From assembly GCF_008017755.1 (NCBI RefSeq), contig NZ_VRTS01000007.1:62001-126000 (forward strand): a stretch of DNA of 64,000 nt. Direction: 5' to 3'. Origin of the DNA: Alkalisalibacterium limincola (GTDB lineage Bacteria; Pseudomonadota; Gammaproteobacteria; Xanthomonadales; Xanthomonadaceae). Below are positions 33,970-41,795 of this stretch, piece by piece. The notes below the pieces were generated by a model. It did no database searches. It saw only the letters and a list, made by a program, of their open reading frames with translations, and was not told the origin of the DNA. Both the position numbers and the translations under genes were made by a program. Each line of letters opens with the position of its first letter. Positions within the stretch are counted from its first letter, which is position 1.

Positions 33970-34464
33970 TCATTCAAAGAGTTCTTCGCACCAGTAGGAT
34001 CCAGAGCACTCTGGGAAGAGTGATCGACTGAAACCGTAGTTCTGGATCAAGAGTTCTCTTGCTCCCGGATTGGCGGCATCAATGCTCGCGCGATTCAGAG
34101 CGGGCTTGTGTGCGGCAATCAAGATGGACTCAACAGCCTTCACCTCCTCATGGTTCAACTCTTTCTCGGGAACGCCTATCGAAAAGCTCAGTTCGGTATG
34201 CGACCAGAATCTTCCTGCGAGGTGTTCCTTCAGGCGTCTCTCAATGGTGCGAGCGCCCGTCTCATTTTTCTTCGTCTCTCCGATGTAGAGCAGAACATCT
34301 GGACCGTAGACCGGATGCATGCCGTAGATGCAGTAGAAACATGACCTCGATTTGCAAGTCTCTGGCAACTTAGAAACGGAGTACTCCCAGTCGTCCTCAC
34401 TCACTTCAACGAGGATTCGGGGATGCCACTCTATCGACACGGGCTTCAAACTGAGTTGCTTCAT
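33970..34464 (-). CDS. GIY-YIG nuclease-family protein
   Basis: 164 residues. SCFYCIYGM...DVLLYIGETKKNETGARTIERRLKEHLAGRFWSH supplies the GIY-YIG strands (Y-x-IY and YIG) and the conserved Arg helix. VESILIAAHKPALNRAS carries the conserved Glu and Asn. It is a stand-alone domain without an obvious DNA-binding addition. Similar single-domain proteins are frequent in mobile and defence regions and are often annotated as hypothetical. G+C is about 50%, like mcrC, so it belongs to the acquired segment. Whether it belongs to the same system as the ATPase-WYL pair is unclear. Confidence 0.8.
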   Translation of the reverse strand: MKQLSLKPVSIEWHPRILVEVSEDDWEYSVSKLPETCKSRSCFYCIYGMHPVYGPDVLLYIGETKKNETGARTIERRLKEHLAGRFWSHTELSFSIGVPEKELNHEEVKAVESILIAAHKPALNRASIDAANPGARELLIQNYGFSRSLFPECSGSYWCEELFE

Positions 34465-34614
34465 ACGCAGAATAATCGATCCTGTTCGTCGGTCCCCAAG
34501 ACTACCGTGGCCTAGCGACTAGCGGGGACGCAGTGACTGATCTTGTAGACGTGTTCCCGCTCGTGGCGCAGCTAGACTCGCGGGAATATGCTGTCCGTCG
34601 ACGGAGGGAAGAGG

Positions 34615-35217
34615 ATGACGAAGCGCAGCGTAGCCCTACTGATCTACCCCGACGTCGAGGTGCTCGACTTCGCAGGCCCGTTCGAGGTGTTCTCGGTGGC
34701 TTCGCAATTGCACGATCACCGCCACTTTGACGTCAGCCTCGTGGCGGCCGGCCACGTGCCCTTGACCAGCATTAACGGCATGCGTGTGTGCGCGAACCAC
34801 ACCTACGACGAGTTGCCCTCGCCAGACGTCCTGGTGGTGCCGGGCGGCGACGGTTCACACGCAGCGCTGAGAGACGAGGTGCTGATGCAATGGGTGGACG
34901 CCGCTGTGTCGCACGCCGAACTGGTGCTGTCCGTCTGCAGCGGCGCCCGAGTACTTGCCGCGCTCGGTCATCTGCGCGACCTGCAGGTCACGACCCATCA
35001 CGAGGTGTTCGATAGCCTTGCGGAACTCGAGCCGACCGCGCACCTCTGCAGGGATGTGCGCTTCGTCGACACGGGTCACATCGTAACCAGCGCCGGCATC
35101 TCGGCCGGTATCGATGCGTCGCTCCATGTGGTCGCTCGATTGCTCGGGGCGGCCGTGGCCCTGCGCACGGCGGAGTACATGGAATACCACTGGGTGCCCG
35201 TGCGCGATTACGATTGA
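34615..35217 (+). CDS. DJ-1/PfpI family protein
   Basis: 200 residues from ATG 34615, preceded by GGAGGGAAGAGG; ATG 34588 has no such site. SVALLIYPDVEVLDFAGPFEVFSVA at the start and SVCSGARVLAALG, with the nucleophile-elbow Cys near residue 108, are the GATase1-like DJ-1/PfpI markers. GISAGIDASLHVVARLLG near the end matches the AraC-associated GATase1 subgroup, but no AraC HTH follows, so it is the stand-alone form (isonitrile-hydratase-like members are known). Its role here is unknown. It lies 30 bases before a DoxX gene. Confidence 0.85.
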   Translation: MTKRSVALLIYPDVEVLDFAGPFEVFSVASQLHDHRHFDVSLVAAGHVPLTSINGMRVCANHTYDELPSPDVLVVPGGDGSHAALRDEVLMQWVDAAVSHAELVLSVCSGARVLAALGHLRDLQVTTHHEVFDSLAELEPTAHLCRDVRFVDTGHIVTSAGISAGIDASLHVVARLLGAAVALRTAEYMEYHWVPVRDYD

Positions 35218-35247
35218 ACGCGTCGTGAGTCTTCCGGGGGGTCATTC

Positions 35248-35661
35248 ATGAGTGTGTGGTCCAAGGTGCCGCTGAACCCGTGGCTCGCTGTGCACGTTCT
35301 GAGGGTCGCCATGGCAGTCGTCTTCCTAAGCCACGGCCTCACCCGGGCCTGGATGGACCGCGTCACCCCATTCGGTGAGGTGCTGGACGCGTGGGGCTTT
35401 CCCGTGGGCATCGCCTGGGCCTGGGGCGTCACCTTGCTGGAAATCATCGGCGGGCTGTTGCTGCTGGCCAACCTGTTCATACGCCCCCTGGCTGCCTTGT
35501 TCGTCATCCAGATGCTGGTGGGCATCTGGTTCGTGCACTTGCCCAACGGTTGGTTCGTTGTCGGTCATGGTCAGAACGGCATGGAATACAGCTTCCTGAT
35601 CATCGCGGCGTGTCTTGCACTGTTCTCGCTGGCGAACCCGGATGCCAGGCATTCAGGTTAG
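35248..35661 (+). CDS. DoxX family membrane protein
   Basis: 137 residues with four membrane segments. HVLRVAMAVVFLSHGLTRAW, FPVGIAWAWGVTLLEIIGGLLLLANLF and EYSFLIIAACLALFSLA fit the DoxX/YphA family of small integral membrane proteins. The function of the family is poorly defined; some members act in redox homeostasis. It is likely in one transcript with the PfpI gene upstream and the acetyltransferase downstream. Confidence 0.83.
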   Translation: MSVWSKVPLNPWLAVHVLRVAMAVVFLSHGLTRAWMDRVTPFGEVLDAWGFPVGIAWAWGVTLLEIIGGLLLLANLFIRPLAALFVIQMLVGIWFVHLPNGWFVVGHGQNGMEYSFLIIAACLALFSLANPDARHSG

Positions 35662-35677
35662 GTACTTGGAAGCGCAC

Positions 35678-36148
35678 ATGTTCACAATCCGCCTCGACGA
35701 CCTCTCCGGCGAGCAGACCCGCCAGCTCCTGGCCCTGCACCTGGCCCAGATGCGTGAAGGCTCCCCGCCCGGGACATCCTTCGCGCTGGACTTGAGCGGT
35801 CTGGCGTCGCCCGATGTCACCGTCTGGAGCGTGTGGGACGGGGACGCGATCGTCGGCGTCGGCGCGCTGAAGACGCATGCCGACGGCACCGCCGAGCTGA
35901 AGTCGATGCGCACCCATCCCGATCACCTGCGCAGGGGCGTGGCCGCCCGTCTGCTGGACCACCTCATCGAGGCCGCCCGGTCGGCGGGCGCGCGGCGGGT
36001 CAGCCTGGAAACCGGCGACGGCCCCGGCTTCGAGGCGGCGCTGACCCTGTACACGCGCCGGGGCTTCGTCGAGGGCGAGGCCTTCGCGGACTACGTGCCC
36101 AGCGCGTTCAACCGTTTCTTCCATCTGGACCTGCGGCCGGTGGCCTGA
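35678..36148 (+). CDS. GNAT family N-acetyltransferase
   Basis: 156 residues from ATG 35678. The acetyl-CoA-binding segment is clear: LKSMRTHPDHLRRGVAARLLDHLIEAARS (motif A, R-x-x-G-x-A), followed by VSLETGDGPGFEAALTLYTRRGFVEGEAF (motif B) and a YVPSAFNRFFHLDL end. It resembles the YsnE/PhnO-like small-molecule group, but the acceptor cannot be inferred. It lies 16 bases after the DoxX gene. Confidence 0.9.
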   Translation: MFTIRLDDLSGEQTRQLLALHLAQMREGSPPGTSFALDLSGLASPDVTVWSVWDGDAIVGVGALKTHADGTAELKSMRTHPDHLRRGVAARLLDHLIEAARSAGARRVSLETGDGPGFEAALTLYTRRGFVEGEAFADYVPSAFNRFFHLDLRPVA

Positions 36149-36253
36149 GGTGCGCTCGCTGTGCGTGGGCGGCCTTGGCACAGGCGGCGCCCAAGCAAGT
36201 GAGGTCTCAATCGTCAGCGTTGCGGCGGCGCGCGCCCGCGCGCCCATGCAGCA

Positions 36254-37222
36254 TCAAAGCCGCCCTTCATCGACGTCCCTCAGGAACTGCACGAGGCCCG
36301 GGAAGAAGTGCTGTGGATCGTCGTACTGCGCCAGGTGGCTGCCGTTCGGGCAGTGCAGATATCGGCCTCGCTGGACCTGGCCGGCCATCCACTTCATGTG
36401 TTCGGGATCCATCGTGTCGTGAGTCGCGCCGATGGTGAGCGTGGGGACGTCGATCCTTCCGAGGTCGGCCGAGCGGTTCCAGTTGCCGAGGGTGGCGTTG
36501 GGCGTCATCCCGAACTCACTGTGGCCCTGCATGTGCACATACAGCGCCTTGTTCAGATGCTTGAAGGTTCGCAGGATCGAGTCGGGCCATTCATCCAGCG
36601 GCATGCGCAGCACATGCGCGGTGTAGTGATGCTGCATCAGCAGCTCCTCGTAGCGCGGGTTCTCGTAGTCCTGCTCGCGCTCGAGCTGCAGTATTTCGGC
36701 GAAGACCTCCGGGGGCATCTGCGGGCCCAGCACCTCCCGGGCGTACCGGTTGTAGGCTTGGACGTCCGAAACCATGTTCGAGATGATCAGGCCCTTGAGG
36801 TGCTGCGGGTGCGCCAGCGCATACTCGATGGCCAGCATGCCGCCCCAGGACTGGCCGAACAGGAAGAAGTTGTCCTTGTCCAGCCCTAGCGCCCGGCGCA
36901 CCTGCTCGACCTCGTCGACGAAATGCTCGATGGTCCATAGTGCTGGATCCCCGGGCTGGTCGCTGTAGTGCGAGTCGAGTTGGTCGTAGTAGATGTACTC
37001 GATGGCCTCGGCCGGCAGATAGCCGTCGAAGCATTCATACAGCTCGTGCGTGGCACCAGGGCCGCCGTGCAGCAGTAGGACGCGGATCGTCGGGTTGTTG
37101 CCGACGCGCTTGACCCAGACGGAAAACTCGCCCTTGGGGGTCGAGATCGGGATGCGACGGACGCCACCGGTGAGCTGGTCGGGTGCGTTGGAGTAATCGA
37201 GATAGTCTGATAGTTCGGTCAT
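36254..37222 (-). CDS. Proline iminopeptidase-family hydrolase
   Basis: 322 residues. VLLLHGGPGATHELYE is the HGGPG oxyanion motif of proline iminopeptidases. YYDQLDSHYSDQP matches the DQRG-region of the family and FLFGQSWGGMLAIEYA is the nucleophile elbow (Ser near residue 128). The acid is in GATHDTMDPEHM and the catalytic His in CPNGSHLAQYDD. It should release N-terminal proline or a related residue from peptides, or hydrolyse small amides. It has no signal peptide, so it is cytoplasmic. It is convergent with the GNAT gene. Confidence 0.9.
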   Translation of the reverse strand: MTELSDYLDYSNAPDQLTGGVRRIPISTPKGEFSVWVKRVGNNPTIRVLLLHGGPGATHELYECFDGYLPAEAIEYIYYDQLDSHYSDQPGDPALWTIEHFVDEVEQVRRALGLDKDNFFLFGQSWGGMLAIEYALAHPQHLKGLIISNMVSDVQAYNRYAREVLGPQMPPEVFAEILQLEREQDYENPRYEELLMQHHYTAHVLRMPLDEWPDSILRTFKHLNKALYVHMQGHSEFGMTPNATLGNWNRSADLGRIDVPTLTIGATHDTMDPEHMKWMAGQVQRGRYLHCPNGSHLAQYDDPQHFFPGLVQFLRDVDEGRL

Positions 37223-37285
37223 GGCGAAGCGTTCCTTATTTGCCCCGTGCCGCAGAACCGGCACCGTCGGTTGCTGGCGCTGCCC

Positions 37286-37741
37286 TCACCGCGCGGGCGC
37301 CGGCGAGGCCCCCAGTGGCCGTTGAAGGGCGCTGTAGATCAGCCACATGCCGAGCCCCCAGAAACCGTAGACCAGGGGCGCCAGGACCACGCCGGGCCAC
37401 CGGAAGCCGCCTCCGATCGGGCTGCCCTTGAGCGGCAGCACGATGAACCAGTTCACCAGCGTGACGACCACCGCGGCAAACAGCACCCAGCCCAGCCAGC
37501 GCGGCAGCGGCAACCGGGACACCAGGAAGGCGCCGAGCACGCCCCACAGCCCGGTCCAGAACATGGACGAGACGACTTGCGGAACACCCCACGGCGCGGT
37601 CGACGCCATCGACCAGGTGCTGGCCTGGAACACACCCGCCTGGGTCAGCGCCCAGAACCCACCCTGGTGGAACACGAGATAGGCAACCGCCCCAGCGATG
37701 AAACCGCACAGCGCCGTGCGACCGGCTACGTTCGAATTCAT
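37286..37741 (-). CDS. Hypothetical four-helix membrane protein
   Basis: 151 residues. Hydrophobic segments at CGFIAGAVAYLVFHQGGFWAL, VVSSMFWTGLWGVLGAFLV, LGWVLFAAVVVTLVNWFIVLPL and VVLAPLVYGFWGLGMWLIYSAL. I recognise the general type (short conserved integral membrane protein of proteobacteria) but no named family. It lies 63 bases upstream of the proline iminopeptidase gene on the same strand and may share its transcript. Confidence 0.7.
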   Translation of the reverse strand: MNSNVAGRTALCGFIAGAVAYLVFHQGGFWALTQAGVFQASTWSMASTAPWGVPQVVSSMFWTGLWGVLGAFLVSRLPLPRWLGWVLFAAVVVTLVNWFIVLPLKGSPIGGGFRWPGVVLAPLVYGFWGLGMWLIYSALQRPLGASPAPAR

Positions 37742-37921
37742 GGGTCTGTCCTCAAGGCCGAAGGGCCAATAATGAGTTGAAACCTGGTGCGCAGTCGACT
37801 TTCACGGGGTGGGAAGCAGGTCGGCTACAGTAAACCCGGACACCAGCTCGTCGCGCCACCGGCACCGGGGGCGTTCCCGGTGATCAACGGGCGCCAGCCC
37901 CTCACGGACCAGAGGCCCTCC

Positions 37922-39010
37922 ATGCGCTTGTTCAGTTGCGGTCGTTGCGGGCAACGGTTGTACTTCGAGAACGTGTCATGCACGCGTTGTGGTGCCACGC
38001 TCGGCTTCCTGCCGGACCGGCTTGAGCTGGTGGCGCTCGACGAAGCAGGCGACGGGTTGTGGCAGCTGCCCGGCGAGGCGACCCAGTACCGCATGTGCGT
38101 CAACTACGCCCGGCACGCAGCCTGCAACTGGATGGTTGCGGCGCACGACGAGCACGGCCACTGCCCGGCCTGCCGCCTCAACCACACGATTCCCGACCTT
38201 GGCGTGGAGGGGAATATCGAACTGTGGCGGGAAATGGAAACGGAGAAACGGCGCCTGGTTTATTCGCTGATGCGGCTGAACCTGCCGATGGCGCCGCGCA
38301 GCGATGGGCCGGGCGGACTCGCGTTCGACTTCCTGGCCGATTCGGTGGAACCCTTCAGCGAGCGCGGAAAGGTGCTCACCGGCCACGCCGGAGGGCTCAT
38401 CACGATCAACATCAAGGAAGCCGACCCGGCGGAAAGGGAGCGCCTGCGTGGGCAGATGGACGAGCCCTATCGCACCTTGCTGGGGCATTTCCGCCATGAG
38501 TCCGGCCACTACTTCTGGGACAGGCTGGTCCGCGACACTTCTTGGCTGCCGGAGTACCGCGCCTTGTTTGGCGACGAAACCCTGGACTACGGCGAAGCCC
38601 TGGAGCGCCACTACAAGCACGGCGCGCCGGCGGACTGGCAGGAGCGATTCATCAGCAGCTACGCAACCATGCATCCGTGGGAAGACTGGGCCGAAACCTG
38701 GGCCCATTACCTGCACATCATCGACACCCTCGAGACGGCGTGGCAGTTCGGGCTGCGCTCCCAGCCCACGACCGGCGACGACCGATCGGGCGTGGTGCGT
38801 CATGACTTCGATCCGTACCGGGAATCCCGGGCCGAGACACTCATCGAGCACTGGCTGCCACTCGCGTTCGCGCTCAACAGCTTGAACCGCAGCATGGGGC
38901 ACGAGCACGCCTACCCCTTCGTCATCTCGCCAGCGGTCGGCGAGAAGCTCGGCTTCATCCATCGGGTCATCCGGGGTGGGGACGATGGGGCGGCCCCAAC
39001 CGCTGAGTGA
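37922..39010 (+). CDS. Zinc-ribbon putative metallopeptidase
   Basis: 362 residues from ATG 37922. The N-terminus is a four-Cys zinc ribbon (CGRCGQRLYF...CTRCGATLGF), and more cysteines follow (MCVNYARHAACNW, CPACRLN). The C-terminal two thirds carries GHFRHESGHYFWDRL near residue 185, an HExxH-like HESGH, and later HPWEDWAETWAHYLHIIDTLETA with a plausible third ligand. This matches the family of putative zinc-binding metallopeptidases found beside peptide-bond-forming or transglutaminase-like genes in some bacteria, though no such partner is seen here. Confidence 0.82.
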   Translation: MRLFSCGRCGQRLYFENVSCTRCGATLGFLPDRLELVALDEAGDGLWQLPGEATQYRMCVNYARHAACNWMVAAHDEHGHCPACRLNHTIPDLGVEGNIELWREMETEKRRLVYSLMRLNLPMAPRSDGPGGLAFDFLADSVEPFSERGKVLTGHAGGLITINIKEADPAERERLRGQMDEPYRTLLGHFRHESGHYFWDRLVRDTSWLPEYRALFGDETLDYGEALERHYKHGAPADWQERFISSYATMHPWEDWAETWAHYLHIIDTLETAWQFGLRSQPTTGDDRSGVVRHDFDPYRESRAETLIEHWLPLAFALNSLNRSMGHEHAYPFVISPAVGEKLGFIHRVIRGGDDGAAPTAE

Positions 39011-39173
39011 TTCACTGCCTGGGCCCGGTCCACGGCGCCATCTCGACCGGTTCGTCGCGATTTTCCGCGTTCGATCCCGTGGGACACCGCCTCCGTCGCA
39101 TTCCGCTTGTGCATCGATGCGCCGGGATGGGAGGCTCCTGCCATCACGTTGAACCTGGCAACGGAGTCGGTTG

Positions 39174-39380
39174 ATGACCACCCTCGCAACGATCGCCCTC
39201 TGGATCCTGCTCTTCATCCTGTGCTGGCCGCTGGCGGTGCTCGCCCTGCTGGCGTGGCCGATCCTCTGGCTGCTCTCGATCCCGTTCCGGCTGGTGGGTA
39301 TCGGCGTCGGCGGCCTGCTGGCGCTGGTGCAGGCCATCGTGTTCCTGCCCGCGCGATTGCTCGGGTGGCGCCCCGCCTGA
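39174..39380 (+). CDS. Small hydrophobic membrane protein
   Basis: 68 residues from ATG 39174 (a TTG at 39171 is in frame). Almost wholly hydrophobic: two or three membrane segments (LWILLFILCWPLAVLALLAW, ILWLLSIPFRLVGIG, LLALVQAIVFLPARLLGW). It is a compact, Trp-rich protein of a type common as unannotated small membrane proteins; no function can be assigned. Confidence 0.6.
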   Translation: MTTLATIALWILLFILCWPLAVLALLAWPILWLLSIPFRLVGIGVGGLLALVQAIVFLPARLLGWRPA

Positions 39381-39481
39381 TGGCCTGACGTTTGCCGCGT
39401 CCGCCCGCGCGCGTGCGAGGTGAGTGGGTCCGCTGGCGCCTGCATGGGATGATTTGCTCCCTGGCCACCGTGACCCCACCG

Positions 39482-41356
39482 ATGAACGACTTCCCCGACC
39501 ACGACAATCGTTCCGTCGCAGTCCCCGACACGCTGCACGTGTTCATCAGCCTCATCGTTTCCAGCGTGATCCGCGGGGTGCCTCCGGCGCAGCTGTACGA
39601 CCTGGGCGAGCGGATGGTCCCGGACATGTTGCCTGCGATGGCGCGACAACCGGGGTCCGGGGACGGCGTGCGCATCATGGCGCGCATGCTGGTGCGCAGC
39701 ATCACGGAGCATACGCCCCGCCCGGACCGCCGCTTCGCCATGCAGGCGGCGGCGCGTCCCGGGCGCAATGAGCCCTGCGACTGCGGCTCCGGGCGCAAGT
39801 TCAAGCAGTGCTGCCTGGTCTGGGAGCAGGGTGCGCCCGAGTCCCCGGTCGCGGGGATGAACCTGTTGCCCTATGTGCTGGAATGCCTGCCCCGCACGCA
39901 GTGGGGCGAGCTGGTGGGCAGCGCCATTGACCCACGGGCGGTCGACGACGCCGCGCGCGGGATGCTTGAGGCGGGCCAGGGCCAGCTGGCCGTCGCCCTG
40001 CTGGAACCCTGGTTCAAGGGCGCGTCCGAGATCCCCGGCAAGCACGAGCCCCTGCTCGACACCCTGGTCGACGCCTTCACCGAACTGGGCCGGCCGCGCA
40101 AGAAGAAGCAGCTGGTGGCGCATGCCCTGGCCCATGGCGACCACGTCATCCGTTCCAGCATGCACCAGCGCCTGGCCAGCATCGCCGCCGACGATGGTGA
40201 TTACGCCGCGGCGTGGCAGCACTTCCGCCAGGCCCAGCGCGAGCACGCCGACGCGGCCTCGCTGGCGCATCTGGAGATCATCCTTCTCACGAACCAGGGC
40301 GAGCATGCCCGGGCCCGAGAACGCGCCCGCTTCTGGATTGCGCGCCTGCAACGCATCGACGCGGTGGGCAACGCGGAGCTGATCGACTTCCTGCGCGACG
40401 TGGCCGACCGCGGCCAGCAGGCTCTGTTCGACATCCAGGCGCAGCAGCGGCCCGAGCTGCGCGCGCTCCAGGAGCTGCTGGACGCCGCTCCGGCGCCGGT
40501 CAGCTGCTACGGATTCATCGGCGGCAGGGGCGGCGACCTGGGCGCATTGCGCCCCGACCGCGCGCTGTCGGCGGCGCTTCAAGCATGGGCGCAGGTGTTC
40601 CCGCAGGTTGGCCCGTCGTTGACGGCACTGGGGGTCGAGGATCACCCCGCGCTCGACGACCCGGCACCCTGGTTGCAGTGCCTGGCCGCACGTCCGCTGC
40701 TGTGGCAGAGCATCGAGGTACTCGACGACCTGGTGCTGGCGCTCACCGGTGACTGGATGTCCGGCATGGAGACCTTGTGCGACGGATTGCTCGACCGGGC
40801 TGAAACCCTGTTGCACCTCACTCTCGACGAGCACCCCGGCAAGACCCTGGAATGGGCCCACATGGAGAACCGGCCGGCGCTGCGCCTGTTGGCGCATCGC
40901 ATCGCGCTGGGTGACCCGCACGCAGACGACGCCGTGCTGGACCGGATGCAGTGGATGCTGGCGTTGAATCCAAGCGACAACCACGGCAACCGCGACCTGC
41001 TGTGTGCCGGGCTGCTGGTCCGGGGCGATGCAACGCGCGCGCTGGCCATCGGCGACCAGTTTCCCGACGACGCCAACCTGGCGTTCGCCCGCGTGCTGGC
41101 CCTGTATGCGCTGGAGCGTCGGGACGAGGCGCAGCAGGCGCTTCGCGAGGCCCATGCCGGGCTGCCGCGGATCGCCCCGATGCTGGCCGCCGCCAACCCG
41201 CGCCGGCCGGCGCTCAAGCCGGGCTGGAGCACCTATGGCGGCGCCGACCAGGCCTGGTACCACCGCCAGCGCTACCTGCCGGCATGGGAGCGCTTCGAAG
41301 GGGCGCTCCCATGGCTGCGAAAGGCGCTGCGCGCGATCAAGCGCGGTCGGGCTTGA
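39482..41356 (+). CDS. SEC-C motif protein
   Basis: 624 residues from ATG 39482; ATG 39452 is also in frame. The SEC-C zinc motif is clear near residue 93: RNEPCDCGSGRKFKQCC, with CxCx8CC ligands, as in the SecA tail. After it come about 500 residues of helical, tetratricopeptide-like sequence (AVALLEPWFKGASEIPGKHEPLLDTLVDA, AWQHFRQAQREHADAASLAHLEI). SEC-C with helical repeats is a broad family of unknown function, probably in protein or ribosome binding. Confidence 0.8.
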   Translation: MNDFPDHDNRSVAVPDTLHVFISLIVSSVIRGVPPAQLYDLGERMVPDMLPAMARQPGSGDGVRIMARMLVRSITEHTPRPDRRFAMQAAARPGRNEPCDCGSGRKFKQCCLVWEQGAPESPVAGMNLLPYVLECLPRTQWGELVGSAIDPRAVDDAARGMLEAGQGQLAVALLEPWFKGASEIPGKHEPLLDTLVDAFTELGRPRKKKQLVAHALAHGDHVIRSSMHQRLASIAADDGDYAAAWQHFRQAQREHADAASLAHLEIILLTNQGEHARARERARFWIARLQRIDAVGNAELIDFLRDVADRGQQALFDIQAQQRPELRALQELLDAAPAPVSCYGFIGGRGGDLGALRPDRALSAALQAWAQVFPQVGPSLTALGVEDHPALDDPAPWLQCLAARPLLWQSIEVLDDLVLALTGDWMSGMETLCDGLLDRAETLLHLTLDEHPGKTLEWAHMENRPALRLLAHRIALGDPHADDAVLDRMQWMLALNPSDNHGNRDLLCAGLLVRGDATRALAIGDQFPDDANLAFARVLALYALERRDEAQQALREAHAGLPRIAPMLAAANPRRPALKPGWSTYGGADQAWYHRQRYLPAWERFEGALPWLRKALRAIKRGRA

Positions 41357-41390
41357 TCCGAGCACCTGAATCGACAGGTAGAAGATACAA

Positions 41391-41409
41391 GATAAAGTTT
41401 TGTTTTATC
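41391..41409. promoter_or_regulatory. Candidate HipB operator
   Basis: GATAAA (41391-41396) and TTTATC (41404-41409) form an inverted repeat in an AT-rich pocket 25 bases upstream of hipB. HipB proteins autoregulate by binding such sites; the known E. coli site is TATCC-N8-GGATA, which differs in spacing. Confidence 0.5.
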
Positions 41410-41433
41410 CGTCTTAATGTAATTTAATGTGGC

Positions 41434-41795
41434 ATGGCCAAGCGCACCCCACCGACGCATCCAAAGGCCCGGCGCCAGATCGAGGCGCTGGGCGCGCGGC
41501 TGCGCGCGGCCCGGATGCGCCGTCGGATGACCCAGGAGGTGCTGGCGGAGCGGGTGGGCGTGAGTGTTCCGACGATTGCGAAGCTGGAGAACGGTGATCC
41601 ATCCACCAGCCTGGCCACCACCCTGCGCGCGCTCACCGCGCTGGGCCTGGCCGACGACATCGACCTGATCGCCGCCCAGGACACGCTCGGCCGCCAGCTG
41701 CAGGACAACGCGCTCAAGCGCCCCGGCGCATCCAGGCCGCGGCGTGCACCCGAGCCGGACACCGCCGGGAGACGCGTGCGGAGGTCGACCCATGA
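41434..41795 (+). CDS. hipB: HipB-like XRE antitoxin (probable frameshift near the end)
   Basis: From ATG 41434 the HTH is clear: LGARLRAARMRRRMTQEVLAERVGVSVPTIAKLENGDPSTSL (residues about 15-57). The frame then continues without a stop through the whole hipA gene, which is not believable. One lost base in the region 41660-41790 moves the reading into the frame that ends with TGA at 41793-41795, overlapping the hipA ATG in the usual ATGA fashion. The protein would be about 120 residues. It represses its own operon and neutralises HipA. Confidence 0.72.

Noticed and set aside
17399-34500. Integrase, transposase or direct-repeat ends marking the island as a mobile element
   Set aside because: No integrase, insertion-sequence gene or convincing flanking direct repeat was found, so only composition and gene content support transfer.
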